Source: Chlamydiales bacterium
GTDB lineage: Bacteria > Chlamydiota > Chlamydiia > Chlamydiales > FEN-1388
Direction: 5' to 3'
DNA length: 5,998 nucleotides
NCBI GenBank assembly: GCA_021372185.1
Contig: JAJFUY010000209.1
Location: 1-5,998, forward strand
Positions 1 to 5,998 of this stretch are shown piece after piece. Positions within the stretch are counted from its first letter, which is position 1. Every line of letters starts with the position of its first letter. The notes under the pieces are model-generated. The model saw nothing but the letters and a program-made list of their open reading frames with translations. It was not told the DNA's origin and did not search any database. The position numbers were made by a program, and so were the translations under genes.

Positions 1-1866
1 GGTTTGGTTATGCATCCAGTGCGAAAAAGTGGTTTCTTTGGCTAAAACTACTTGTCCCCCTACAAAGATTGCCGATGGGTGTCTTTGGCGTACTTCTTCG
101 GCGTTTTTGGCCGCCTCTTCGCTTATGTCAAGGCCAACTGACACCTGGCTTTCGGCGCTGTAGCCTAGTTTTTCCATCATCTTTACAAGCTTGATGCTAT
201 CGAGCTTTATATACTCTTCGAGGTGCTGCACTTCGTCTCCACCTTTAAAAGAGCCGGCATCAATAATGCCAATTCGTATGAAGACAAAGTGGTTAATGCT
301 TTTGCCAAAGAATTTTATGGTTTGGGCAATACACTGTAGGGCCGGGCTTGTCACGCTACTTACAAAGAGCACCGCTGTATGCGTGCGCTCTAACTGGTAG
401 TCTTCACTAATGGGTGTTGGCTCTTTTGGAGGGATTTCTACAGGAAGAGCATTAATCACCTGGGCAAAGTTAGTATAGTAAGCCTTAATTTTTTTACAGA
501 TGAAGACTAAAAGTGAAATAACAAGCAGCGTCAGCCAGGCACCCTCTTCAAATTTTATTATAGAAAGTGAGATGAGAATAAAAAACGTTAAGCAGCAGCC
601 TATACCATTAATGATCATGCCTTTTAGCCATTTTCTATTATATAAGCGTTCTAGGGACCAGTGGCGCACCATGCCAAGCTGGGTTATAGTAAAGGTAAGA
701 AATACAGCCAAGCTATACAACACCACAAGATAGGACACACTACCAAATGAATATACCATAAGGGAAGCGGCAGCAAGTGAGATAAGTAAGATGCCATGGC
801 GCATCACAAAGTGGTCGCTTAGGTTTGTAAAGCGGTTAGGAAGCCATCTATCGGCTGCCATATTAGCCAATACTCTAGGGCCACTCAAAAACCCTGATTG
901 CGCTGCAATAAATAACAGTGCCGCCTCCGAAAAGAGCGTAACTGCTGCAAAGCCGCTGCCAACAACTGGCCCCATTTCAGCCCCAATCTTATGCATGAGG
1001 ATGCTGTTGAGCGTAAAGCCTGTCACATGGCTTACGTCGTAAAGTAGGTAAGAAAGTATTAACCCTGATACTAGAAGTGCTAAGGCTACAGCCATATAGA
1101 GCATGGTTATTTTAGCATTTTGCGTTCTTGGTGGCCTGAACAGGTTCATACCGTTACTCACAGCTTCAATACCGGTATAGGTACCAGAACCCACGCTATA
1201 AGATTTTAAAATGAGTAGTAGCATGCCGCTTACACCCAATGATTCTGTTGCCTGCTGGACATCAAAGACGGCACCGTGGGCAATAAACGGGAATTCTTCA
1301 AATTTACTAAAAAATGCCCACAATATAGCTACTGCGTGAGTGACTATAAATAAAATAAAAACCGGTACCCATGGGAAAACAGATTCTTTAACCCCTCGTA
1401 AGTTTAACCCGAGCATAGCAAACAAAACGCCAATTTTTGCCGAAAATTTCCAGATTTGGTGTTCGTGAGGCAGTATGCTAAAAAAGGCATCTACGCCCGA
1501 GGCTACAGAAATTGTGATAGTAAGGACATAGTCTACTAATAGCGCGCAGCCAGAAATAAGCCCAAGTGTAGGCGTGAGTAGCTTTGTCCCTACAACATAG
1601 CCCCCACCACCATAGGGGAAGAGGTCAATAATTTGGCTATAGCTTGTGCTGATGGTCCAGATGGTAAATATTGCGAGCAGACCCACAAATATGATGAGGT
1701 GAGGGTGGTTGCCAAGGGCAATAAAGGCCTCTTCCGGGCCATAGCAAGAGGAAGATAAAGGGTCTGAGCCTAAACCCACAAAGGCAAAAAAGGGCAACAG
1801 CGATATTTTATGAAACATCGCCTTGTCAAATTTGAATGAGTGTTTTGACTGATTGACTTCTGTCAT
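1..1866 (-). CDS. kimA: KimA-family potassium/proton symporter (APC fold), 3' end cut by the window
   Basis: Reading the minus strand from the ATG at 1866 gives 622 codons without a stop, running off the window edge. The product is a polytopic inner-membrane transporter that should import K+ driven by the proton gradient. Residues ~22-460 contain about 12 hydrophobic helices; ~495-622 form a soluble alpha/beta cytosolic domain as in Bacillus subtilis KimA (607 residues). Recalled KimA segments align without difficulty: GSDPLSSSCYG (33-43), YGGGGYVV (85-92), LLVDYVLTITIS (109-120), YTGIEAVSN (230-238), and SHWMHNQ near the cut (KimA has a similar HNQS segment some 35 residues before its end). 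The K+-coordinating set reported for KimA has counterparts here: D35, Y42, D112, Y113, T116, S120, T231 and Y384. The family is often auto-annotated as an amino acid permease, but these residues favour potassium. KimA is inhibited by cyclic di-AMP; whether this one is cannot be seen. The start is supported by a strong Shine-Dalgarno sequence. Family assignment is firm, substrate is inferred. Confidence 0.88.
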   Translation of the reverse strand, partial: MTEVNQSKHSFKFDKAMFHKISLLPFFAFVGLGSDPLSSSCYGPEEAFIALGNHPHLIIFVGLLAIFTIWTISTSYSQIIDLFPYGGGGYVVGTKLLTPTLGLISGCALLVDYVLTITISVASGVDAFFSILPHEHQIWKFSAKIGVLFAMLGLNLRGVKESVFPWVPVFILFIVTHAVAILWAFFSKFEEFPFIAHGAVFDVQQATESLGVSGMLLLILKSYSVGSGTYTGIEAVSNGMNLFRPPRTQNAKITMLYMAVALALLVSGLILSYLLYDVSHVTGFTLNSILMHKIGAEMGPVVGSGFAAVTLFSEAALLFIAAQSGFLSGPRVLANMAADRWLPNRFTNLSDHFVMRHGILLISLAAASLMVYSFGSVSYLVVLYSLAVFLTFTITQLGMVRHWSLERLYNRKWLKGMIINGIGCCLTFFILISLSIIKFEEGAWLTLLVISLLVFICKKIKAYYTNFAQVINALPVEIPPKEPTPISEDYQLERTHTAVLFVSSVTSPALQCIAQTIKFFGKSINHFVFIRIGIIDAGSFKGGDEVQHLEEYIKLDSIKLVKMMEKLGYSAESQVSVGLDISEEAAKNAEEVRQRHPSAIFVGGQVVLAKETTFSHWMHNQT

Positions 1867-1931
1867 TACGTTCTCCCTTATTCGCACATTACTTACGATC
1901 TTCTTTCTATGCAATAATCCATTTATTCAGT
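1867..1931. promoter_or_regulatory. divergent intergenic region between the transporter and the 611-residue protein gene
   Basis: These 65 bases must hold promoters for both diverging genes unless they are transcribed from within coding sequence. For the plus strand, AATAAT at 1913-1918 matches the bacterial -10 consensus at five of six positions but has no convincing -35 and would leave only a few bases of leader before the ATG at 1932. For the minus strand, only weak hexamers (TTGCAT and TAATGT, 17 bases apart) are visible. There is no obvious operator palindrome. No Shine-Dalgarno sequence precedes the plus-strand gene, unlike its divergent partner. The existence of promoters here is inferred from the gene arrangement. 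Confidence 0.35.
1871..1879 (-). promoter_or_regulatory. Shine-Dalgarno site of the KimA-like gene
   Basis: On the minus strand the sequence AAGGGAGAA lies four bases before the ATG at 1866, with its GGGAG core about six bases away. It is the clearest ribosome binding site in the window and fixes the start of the transporter gene. Confidence 0.75.
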
Positions 1932-3767
1932 ATGTACAAAAATATGAAAGTTTTTAAATCCTCAAAAGTCTATACCCAACCGATCGATCCTGTAGAGCCT
2001 GTAAAGCTTTCTACGGGGCAAAAGATGCGTTCTTTACTTTCTGGTACAGTTGGAAAGGTGGCAATTAGGGTTGAAGCACTCCAAAAGGAAGTTACACGAC
2101 AGTACACAGCCTTAGGGAATATGACTGTACAGCTACAAAATTTTGGTAAAGTGTCGCAAGAAGATCTTGTTTCCTTCGAAAAAAAACTCAAGACTCTTGA
2201 AAAACAGGTGTCAAGACTTACAAGCAATGTTGCAAAGCTTTCACAGAAATCGAAAAAAACGGCAAAAGTTAAAAAACTTATCAAAGATTTAGCCTCTTTA
2301 GAGCAGACGATACAGTCACTAAGTAGCGGCAAAAGAAAGACAGCACTTGTGGCAGCTTCTGAGAATAAAGACTTACACAACATTGCTGGCAGGATAGAAG
2401 AGTCTCGAGTCCTTCTTCAAAAGGCCGGCAAGAAAACAAAAATGCCCTTAGATCCTAGCTGGCAGCTGCATCAGGCAGTATGTGAAGTTGAAAAACTTGA
2501 GAAAGAACCTATAGGAATAGAGGCTAGAAAAGTTGTAAAAAACATGAAAGCCCAAATTGAAGCCAATAAAAGTTCCATCTTGCAGCTTACGCCGCAAGAA
2601 CTAAAGCTAAAAGAGGGGCTTTTATCGGGCGATAGAATCCCAAATAAAAAAAATACAATAGCTATAAGCCGGCTTTTGGCTAAAACCCTTGTTCAGGCAG
2701 ATCATTTTTCTGTAAAAAAAGATCAAGATGTAGAACGTCTGATACAGGCGTGTCAACCCGCTATTGCCCAAAGTGGCAAGCTTAAAGACCTCCTAGTATT
2801 TCACCAGATTGGCAAGCCTATTTATGAAGTGATGCAGCATATTGATGATGCTCTAGAAACTGGCAATCCAGATATGGTGCTAAAAGCGTGTAGAGTGGTT
2901 CCTGAGCTTTTAAACCATTCACGTGGTGCTGTGGAGGCAGTTGTTTACTTCACAACCCAAGAAAATGCCGCCTACAACGGGGAAATTGATAATAAAGATA
3001 AGCGAGCAGAACTTGTGATTAGCATGTGGAAAAAATGCCTGATAGATTTAAGCCCTGATTATCATGCTAAATCAGAGTTGCATGTGCCCACACTTCAAGG
3101 CATTTTACATATTGTAAAAGAGTTGAGGATTGAAAAAACTCCAATTTGCCAGACGCTTTTAAAAGCGCAACGGGCGTTGGAGATAGAACCAAAGAGAAAG
3201 CCTGCTCGTGAACTTACAGAAAAAAGCATGAGAAAATTGGGTGAGCTTCATGCCAGCATGAAGCAAAATATGAAAGACTTGGCACAGATGAGTCCGCATA
3301 GTGTTTCAGAGCGTACAAGTCAGCTTGTTGCTATGAGTATCTTAGGATTTACCAATGTGCTTGCTCAATTTAATAAAGAGATGCATCTAGAAGATATTGA
3401 TGCTGCCTTTGATAGCAAGCTTCGGCCCATTTTGCAGCTACGTAAGGAGTATGTGGATGCCTATAAAGTAGCCGGTTCTGAGAGCAAGTTAAACAACTGT
3501 GCCAAAATATTCAAAGTAGGTAGCCACGAAGAATTTCAAGAGCTATTATATAGGCTTTCATCTCTAATAGATGCACTTGCTAAAGAAAAAGGCAAATCGG
3601 TGGATATCACTTCTGCTCAGCAAAAGCTTGTGACATTTATGACCGGTACGCTCCAAGAGCTAGTAAAAGAACTTTTACACAATGCTCCCCTTGATTCAGA
3701 CAGAAGGGCTATTTTGCTCGAGGCATATGCTGCTATTCAAAAAGTAAATTTACAAATCTCAGTGTAG
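1932..3767 (+). CDS. 611-residue helical, partly coiled-coil soluble protein of unknown function
   Basis: I do not recognise this gene. The product is a lysine-rich, soluble protein with no membrane segment and no Sec signal peptide. The first ~40 residues are rich in Ser, Thr, Pro and Lys and look unstructured. Residues ~42-165 are heptad-like and highly charged (for example VSFEKKLKTLEKQVSRL at 80-96), indicating a coiled coil. The remainder (~180-611) is predicted by eye to be almost wholly helical, with cysteines scattered at 184, 274, 320, 369, 406 and 523 and no pattern resembling a metal site. No catalytic motif is visible. The start is uncertain: ATG at 1932 and ATG at 1944 (residue 5) both lack a Shine-Dalgarno sequence. 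It stands 97 bases before the next plus-strand gene and may be unlinked in function. A helical, signal-less protein beside another large orphan fits a type III-secreted or structural protein of an intracellular bacterium, but this is inference. An antisense open frame at 1970-2383 is a shadow. Confidence 0.85.
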   Translation: MYKNMKVFKSSKVYTQPIDPVEPVKLSTGQKMRSLLSGTVGKVAIRVEALQKEVTRQYTALGNMTVQLQNFGKVSQEDLVSFEKKLKTLEKQVSRLTSNVAKLSQKSKKTAKVKKLIKDLASLEQTIQSLSSGKRKTALVAASENKDLHNIAGRIEESRVLLQKAGKKTKMPLDPSWQLHQAVCEVEKLEKEPIGIEARKVVKNMKAQIEANKSSILQLTPQELKLKEGLLSGDRIPNKKNTIAISRLLAKTLVQADHFSVKKDQDVERLIQACQPAIAQSGKLKDLLVFHQIGKPIYEVMQHIDDALETGNPDMVLKACRVVPELLNHSRGAVEAVVYFTTQENAAYNGEIDNKDKRAELVISMWKKCLIDLSPDYHAKSELHVPTLQGILHIVKELRIEKTPICQTLLKAQRALEIEPKRKPARELTEKSMRKLGELHASMKQNMKDLAQMSPHSVSERTSQLVAMSILGFTNVLAQFNKEMHLEDIDAAFDSKLRPILQLRKEYVDAYKVAGSESKLNNCAKIFKVGSHEEFQELLYRLSSLIDALAKEKGKSVDITSAQQKLVTFMTGTLQELVKELLHNAPLDSDRRAILLEAYAAIQKVNLQISV

Positions 3768-3825
3768 CCTCATTTTCATATATTAATTTTTTGTAAAGAT
3801 GTGGTAATTAAGTAGTAGGCTCGCG

Positions 3826-3847
3826 TATACTAGCTAGCGGTTATAAT
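3826..3847 (+). promoter_or_regulatory. candidate -10 elements ahead of the 668-residue protein gene
   Basis: Two -10-like hexamers lie in the 97-base spacer: TATACT at 3826-3831 (five of six consensus matches, leaving a leader of roughly 25-30 bases) and a perfect TATAAT at 3842-3847 (leaving only ~10 bases). Neither has a good -35 at 16-18 bases; TTGTAA at 3791-3796 is too far away. TATACT is the more sensible choice because the AGAGG ribosome site at 3851 would be intact in its transcript. No hairpin-plus-T-run terminator for the preceding gene is evident in the spacer, only a T-run at 3786-3792. Confidence 0.35.
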
Positions 3848-3850
3848 AAT

Positions 3851-3855
3851 AGAGG
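3851..3855 (+). promoter_or_regulatory. Shine-Dalgarno site of the 668-residue protein gene
   Basis: AGAGG lies nine bases before the ATG at 3865. It is a moderate ribosome binding site at a usable distance and supports that ATG, which is also the first in the frame, as the start. Confidence 0.5.
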
Positions 3856-3864
3856 CCTTTTACT

Positions 3865-5871
3865 ATGCAAGTACAGAATCAAGTATATAATTTAGTAAAT
3901 TTAACAAGAGCTATAGAATCAGGCGCGTCAATTGCCATAAATAAAGATGGATCATGGCAAAAACGGTGGGATCCGCTCTCTTTAGTTTCGCTTTTAAGAC
4001 GTACTCTTGGCCTTGAACAAAAAGATAATTTGAAACTTGCGAGCCTTGTAAAACGCTTTATAAAAGCCTCTGAAATTATCTCTATTTCTCCTGGCGTTAT
4101 ACAAACCCCAAAAAAATTAATTGATATTGAGCGTGCCATATCTGCCGTGACAGCACGCCTTCAGCCACAGCTAAACCAGGAACTTGGCAACCTAAAAAGC
4201 CATTACGATGCGTTGCATGAGCTCAATATGCTGCGTGATCTTTCTAAAGATGGGATACGCCTTGCTAAAAAGACAAATTTAGGCCCACAGGAAATTGCCG
4301 GCCGTAAAGAGCGCCATAAGAGCTATCATGCGCAAATTGACCAGCTTATGGGTACCATTAAGCACCTAGAAAGCAACAATCCTGCATCTAAAAAAATAAG
4401 TAAACTCCAAGTGAACCTTTTTGCCTTTAAGATGCGCCAGCTCGAGCAGCGGGTAATTAGTGGTAAAGTGGTAAATCAGAAAGACTTTGATTGGCTCAAC
4501 GAAACAATTTTAAAATGGAAGGCCACTCAGTTTCCTGCAATACCAACTCTAGAAGAAAATGGGCTACCTGTCTTATCAAAAGCTGAGTTATTTAAAATTG
4601 ATTCTTTGTGTCGCAAGTATCCCGAAGCTGTCCAGCGTATGCGCACTTCAAGAAATTACAAAGACTTTATCTGCAAATTTGTCTTTAAAAATACAAATGA
4701 AAGCTGCTCAAATCCGGTAGATATTGCGGTACAATTTCCTACTCTTACTAAAAAAATAAGCGCCTGCTTTATTGATAAACGGGTAAAGCGCCAATCTAAG
4801 GTTATAGGGCTTACCTTTAAAGAAACAATTACAGACAATAACGTTCATAAAGATGTCTGTTTACGCATTCAAAATAAAGATATACTGATTAGTGATATGT
4901 CGCGTAAAGTGACCTTTATCGATAAAAAAATGGCCACGGAGCGTGTGCTGACAGTTGAAGAAATTTTTAAAGAGTTTCGTACAAAAGACACAACCGGTAT
5001 CAGTCATTTTGAATATACAGAAAATGGGATCGACCTATGCTATCCAAAGCAGCCCAACATTGACTTTGAAAGCCCGACTTGGTGGACAGGCCTTCCAGTA
5101 GTAGAGCGCTTATCTCGCCAAGAAGTAGAAGATAAATATAATGTGACAATGGCCGGCAAAAAAGCAGTGCTCGCAGTATGTGCCACACGTGAAAAAGACC
5201 CCTTTCATATTCAAGGTAACCACGGCTGGATACGTGTTGTGATCCCACAAGATGATGAAACATTTACAGTACATGCATTAGGAAAATACACCCAAAGCTA
5301 CCCTGTAGGGGATCTTGAAACACTCCTCTTTTCATTTAAAACACATCGCGGCGTACTTGCTACGATAGATGAAAATGAGCTATATGCGCATAGAGAACTT
5401 TGCCAAGTGCCAAAAGCACTAAGTGACGCTCAGTTTGAAAGGCTTATGGCTAAACTAAAAAGTGACCTGCAAGACTCCTTCAGCGGCAACATGGTATTTC
5501 AGGCTCAAGGGCAAAACTGCTCGGCATGGGTACAACAAGTGCTCGATGATGTATTTGGCCAAGAAAACATGCCGCGTCTTTTCAACATGCCAGTTATAGA
5601 AACCTCATCTCCAAGCCCAATTAACAAAGTGCTAAGTGGCATCCGCTGGCTAGAAAAGATCTCCCACACAGTAGCCAAAGCAGCTCGCATGGGCCTTGCC
5701 ATATTGCTAGGCGGCCGCCAAAAAGTAATCACCACCAAAAACGGCAAACCCGTAGAAAACAGCACCATCACCTACGAACCCTGGAGAAGGGGATACCTGG
5801 CCCTACCCGCCGCCCTCTTCGCCAACGAAAAGCAAAAGAAACTCCGCGAGGCCTTCGACAGGCTTGTTTAG
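3865..5871 (+). CDS. 668-residue orphan protein with a C-terminal permuted thiol-hydrolase-like (LRAT/PPPDE/NlpC-P60-like) signature
   Basis: No named family is recognised over the full length. The N-terminus (about 20-51) has an aromatic and leucine-rich patch with W31, W35 and LLRRTLGLE; ~55-215 is mostly helical and charged, with possible coiled coil around 150-200; ~215-430 is mixed alpha/beta. The region 433-560 is the informative part: strand-like KKAVLAVCA, then HGWIRVV with H453, a hairpin ending in VHALG with H470, and later GQNCSAWVQQV with N551-C552. His-His-(~80-100 residues)-Asn-Cys is the order in permuted papain-like enzymes such as LRAT/PLAAT (NCEHF) and PPPDE (NCNHF), so a cysteine peptidase, acyltransferase or deubiquitinase-like activity is possible. 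The catalytic role is inferred from motif order only. About 115 residues follow the cysteine, including a mildly hydrophobic stretch at 608-617 that is too short for a membrane helix. There is no Sec signal peptide. Codon use changes sharply in the last ~57 codons. Its stop overlaps that of the convergent ATPase gene. Confidence 0.87.
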   Translation: MQVQNQVYNLVNLTRAIESGASIAINKDGSWQKRWDPLSLVSLLRRTLGLEQKDNLKLASLVKRFIKASEIISISPGVIQTPKKLIDIERAISAVTARLQPQLNQELGNLKSHYDALHELNMLRDLSKDGIRLAKKTNLGPQEIAGRKERHKSYHAQIDQLMGTIKHLESNNPASKKISKLQVNLFAFKMRQLEQRVISGKVVNQKDFDWLNETILKWKATQFPAIPTLEENGLPVLSKAELFKIDSLCRKYPEAVQRMRTSRNYKDFICKFVFKNTNESCSNPVDIAVQFPTLTKKISACFIDKRVKRQSKVIGLTFKETITDNNVHKDVCLRIQNKDILISDMSRKVTFIDKKMATERVLTVEEIFKEFRTKDTTGISHFEYTENGIDLCYPKQPNIDFESPTWWTGLPVVERLSRQEVEDKYNVTMAGKKAVLAVCATREKDPFHIQGNHGWIRVVIPQDDETFTVHALGKYTQSYPVGDLETLLFSFKTHRGVLATIDENELYAHRELCQVPKALSDAQFERLMAKLKSDLQDSFSGNMVFQAQGQNCSAWVQQVLDDVFGQENMPRLFNMPVIETSSPSPINKVLSGIRWLEKISHTVAKAARMGLAILLGGRQKVITTKNGKPVENSTITYEPWRRGYLALPAALFANEKQKKLREAFDRLV

Positions 5872-5998
5872 GAGATGATGAGCAGGGCGAAGACGAAGGC
5901 GAAGAGCGCAAAGCTTTCCAAGATACCGATGGCGACGAAGCATTTTCCGTAAACGGACGGCTGCTTTAGGGTGGCTTGGATACTTGCTGCAATTACTT
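5868..5998 (-). CDS. C-terminal 42 residues of a V-/F-type ATPase membrane rotor proteolipid (subunit K or c)
   Basis: The minus strand enters from the right edge and reads 42 codons to a TAA at 5870-5868. The start and most of the gene lie outside the window. The fragment has the shape of the last half-hairpin of a proteolipid: a polar loop with a KQP sequence (residues 11-13 of the fragment, compare the RQP loop of F-type subunit c), then one hydrophobic helix ending at the stop, with the sequence ILESFALFAFVFALLI. The glutamate in ILES is at the position of the ion-carrying carboxylate in the middle of the helix. The subunit forms the membrane ring that turns as H+ or Na+ crosses. I favour the V-type K subunit, because chlamydiae use a V-type enzyme, but 42 residues cannot exclude F-type c. 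Codons are strongly C-ending (23 of 42), as expected for a highly expressed gene. Its stop codon overlaps the convergent gene's stop. Confidence 0.78.
   Translation of the reverse strand, partial: VIAASIQATLKQPSVYGKCFVAIGILESFALFAFVFALLIIS

Noticed and set aside
191..1042. Three short plus-strand open frames (191-400, 500-733, 791-1042).
   Set aside because: They lie antisense to the clearly homologous KimA-like gene, have unconvincing Ser/Thr/Pro-rich products and no ribosome sites; they are shadows.
1970..2383. A 137-codon minus-strand open frame inside the 611-residue protein gene.
   Set aside because: Its Ser/Phe/Cys-rich product is the antisense image of a Lys/Glu-rich coiled coil, and no start signals are seen.
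2982..3140. Weak resemblance of residues ~351-403 of the 611-residue protein to the second half of a RasGEF catalytic domain (KRAELV followed by a leucine-rich helix).
   Set aside because: Only a few positions match, the conserved Asn and the rest of the RasGEF core are not visible, and helical proteins give such matches by chance. A profile search would settle it.
5710..5719. Ten-base palindrome ggcggccgcc inside the 668-residue protein gene.
   Set aside because: It encodes ordinary residues (GGR) in a locally GC-rich stretch and is not repeated elsewhere in the window, so an operator role is unsupported.
5505..5771. An 88-codon minus-strand open frame in the 3' part of the 668-residue protein gene.
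   Set aside because: It overlaps the motif-bearing region of the plus-strand gene, and its translation shows no recognisable feature.
5880..5915. Apparent short GCGAAG-type tandem repeat.
   Set aside because: It is the complement of codons for the alternating Phe, Ala, Val and Leu of the proteolipid helix and is explained by the coding sequence.

Overview
The window looks like a piece of a moderately AT-rich bacterial chromosome with little space between genes. It holds two genes running leftward at the edges (both cut by the window) and two long genes running rightward between them. My best guess at the source is an obligate intracellular or host-associated bacterium, most likely a member of the Chlamydiota (environmental chlamydia). 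I base this on two neighbouring large orphan-type soluble proteins, one with a long N-terminal coiled-coil stretch and one ending in an apparent permuted thiol-peptidase module, and on the chlamydia-like C-terminus of a rotor proteolipid. This is an inference from style and not proof. I see no RNA genes, CRISPR arrays, insertion sequences or attachment sites.

Layout. Positions 1-1866 on the minus strand encode the first 622 residues of a KimA-type potassium/proton symporter: a 12-helix APC-fold membrane domain followed by a cytosolic nucleotide-binding-like domain, missing only its last few dozen residues. A 65-base divergent spacer (1867-1931) separates it from a 611-residue soluble, helical, partly coiled-coil protein of unknown function (1932-3767, plus). 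A 97-base spacer with good -10-like hexamers and an AGAGG ribosome site leads to a 668-residue protein (3865-5871, plus). Its last third carries a paired His plus Asn-Cys signature (H453, H470, N551-C552) in the order seen in permuted NlpC/P60-like (LRAT/PPPDE-type) enzymes. Its stop codon overlaps the stop codon of a convergent minus-strand gene (5868-5998) encoding the last 42 residues of a V-/F-type ATPase membrane rotor proteolipid.

How the genes may work together. The two edge genes are core membrane energetics and ion homeostasis (K+ uptake; ion-driven ATPase). The two central genes are probably lineage-specific accessory proteins, plausibly acting on the host, inserted between housekeeping genes. 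Each edge gene points leftward and each central gene rightward, so the two central genes form an island of opposite orientation. Their separation by a promoter-like spacer suggests independent transcription. The most interesting items are the possible thiol-hydrolase module in the 668-residue protein and the abrupt change of codon usage in its last ~60 codons.
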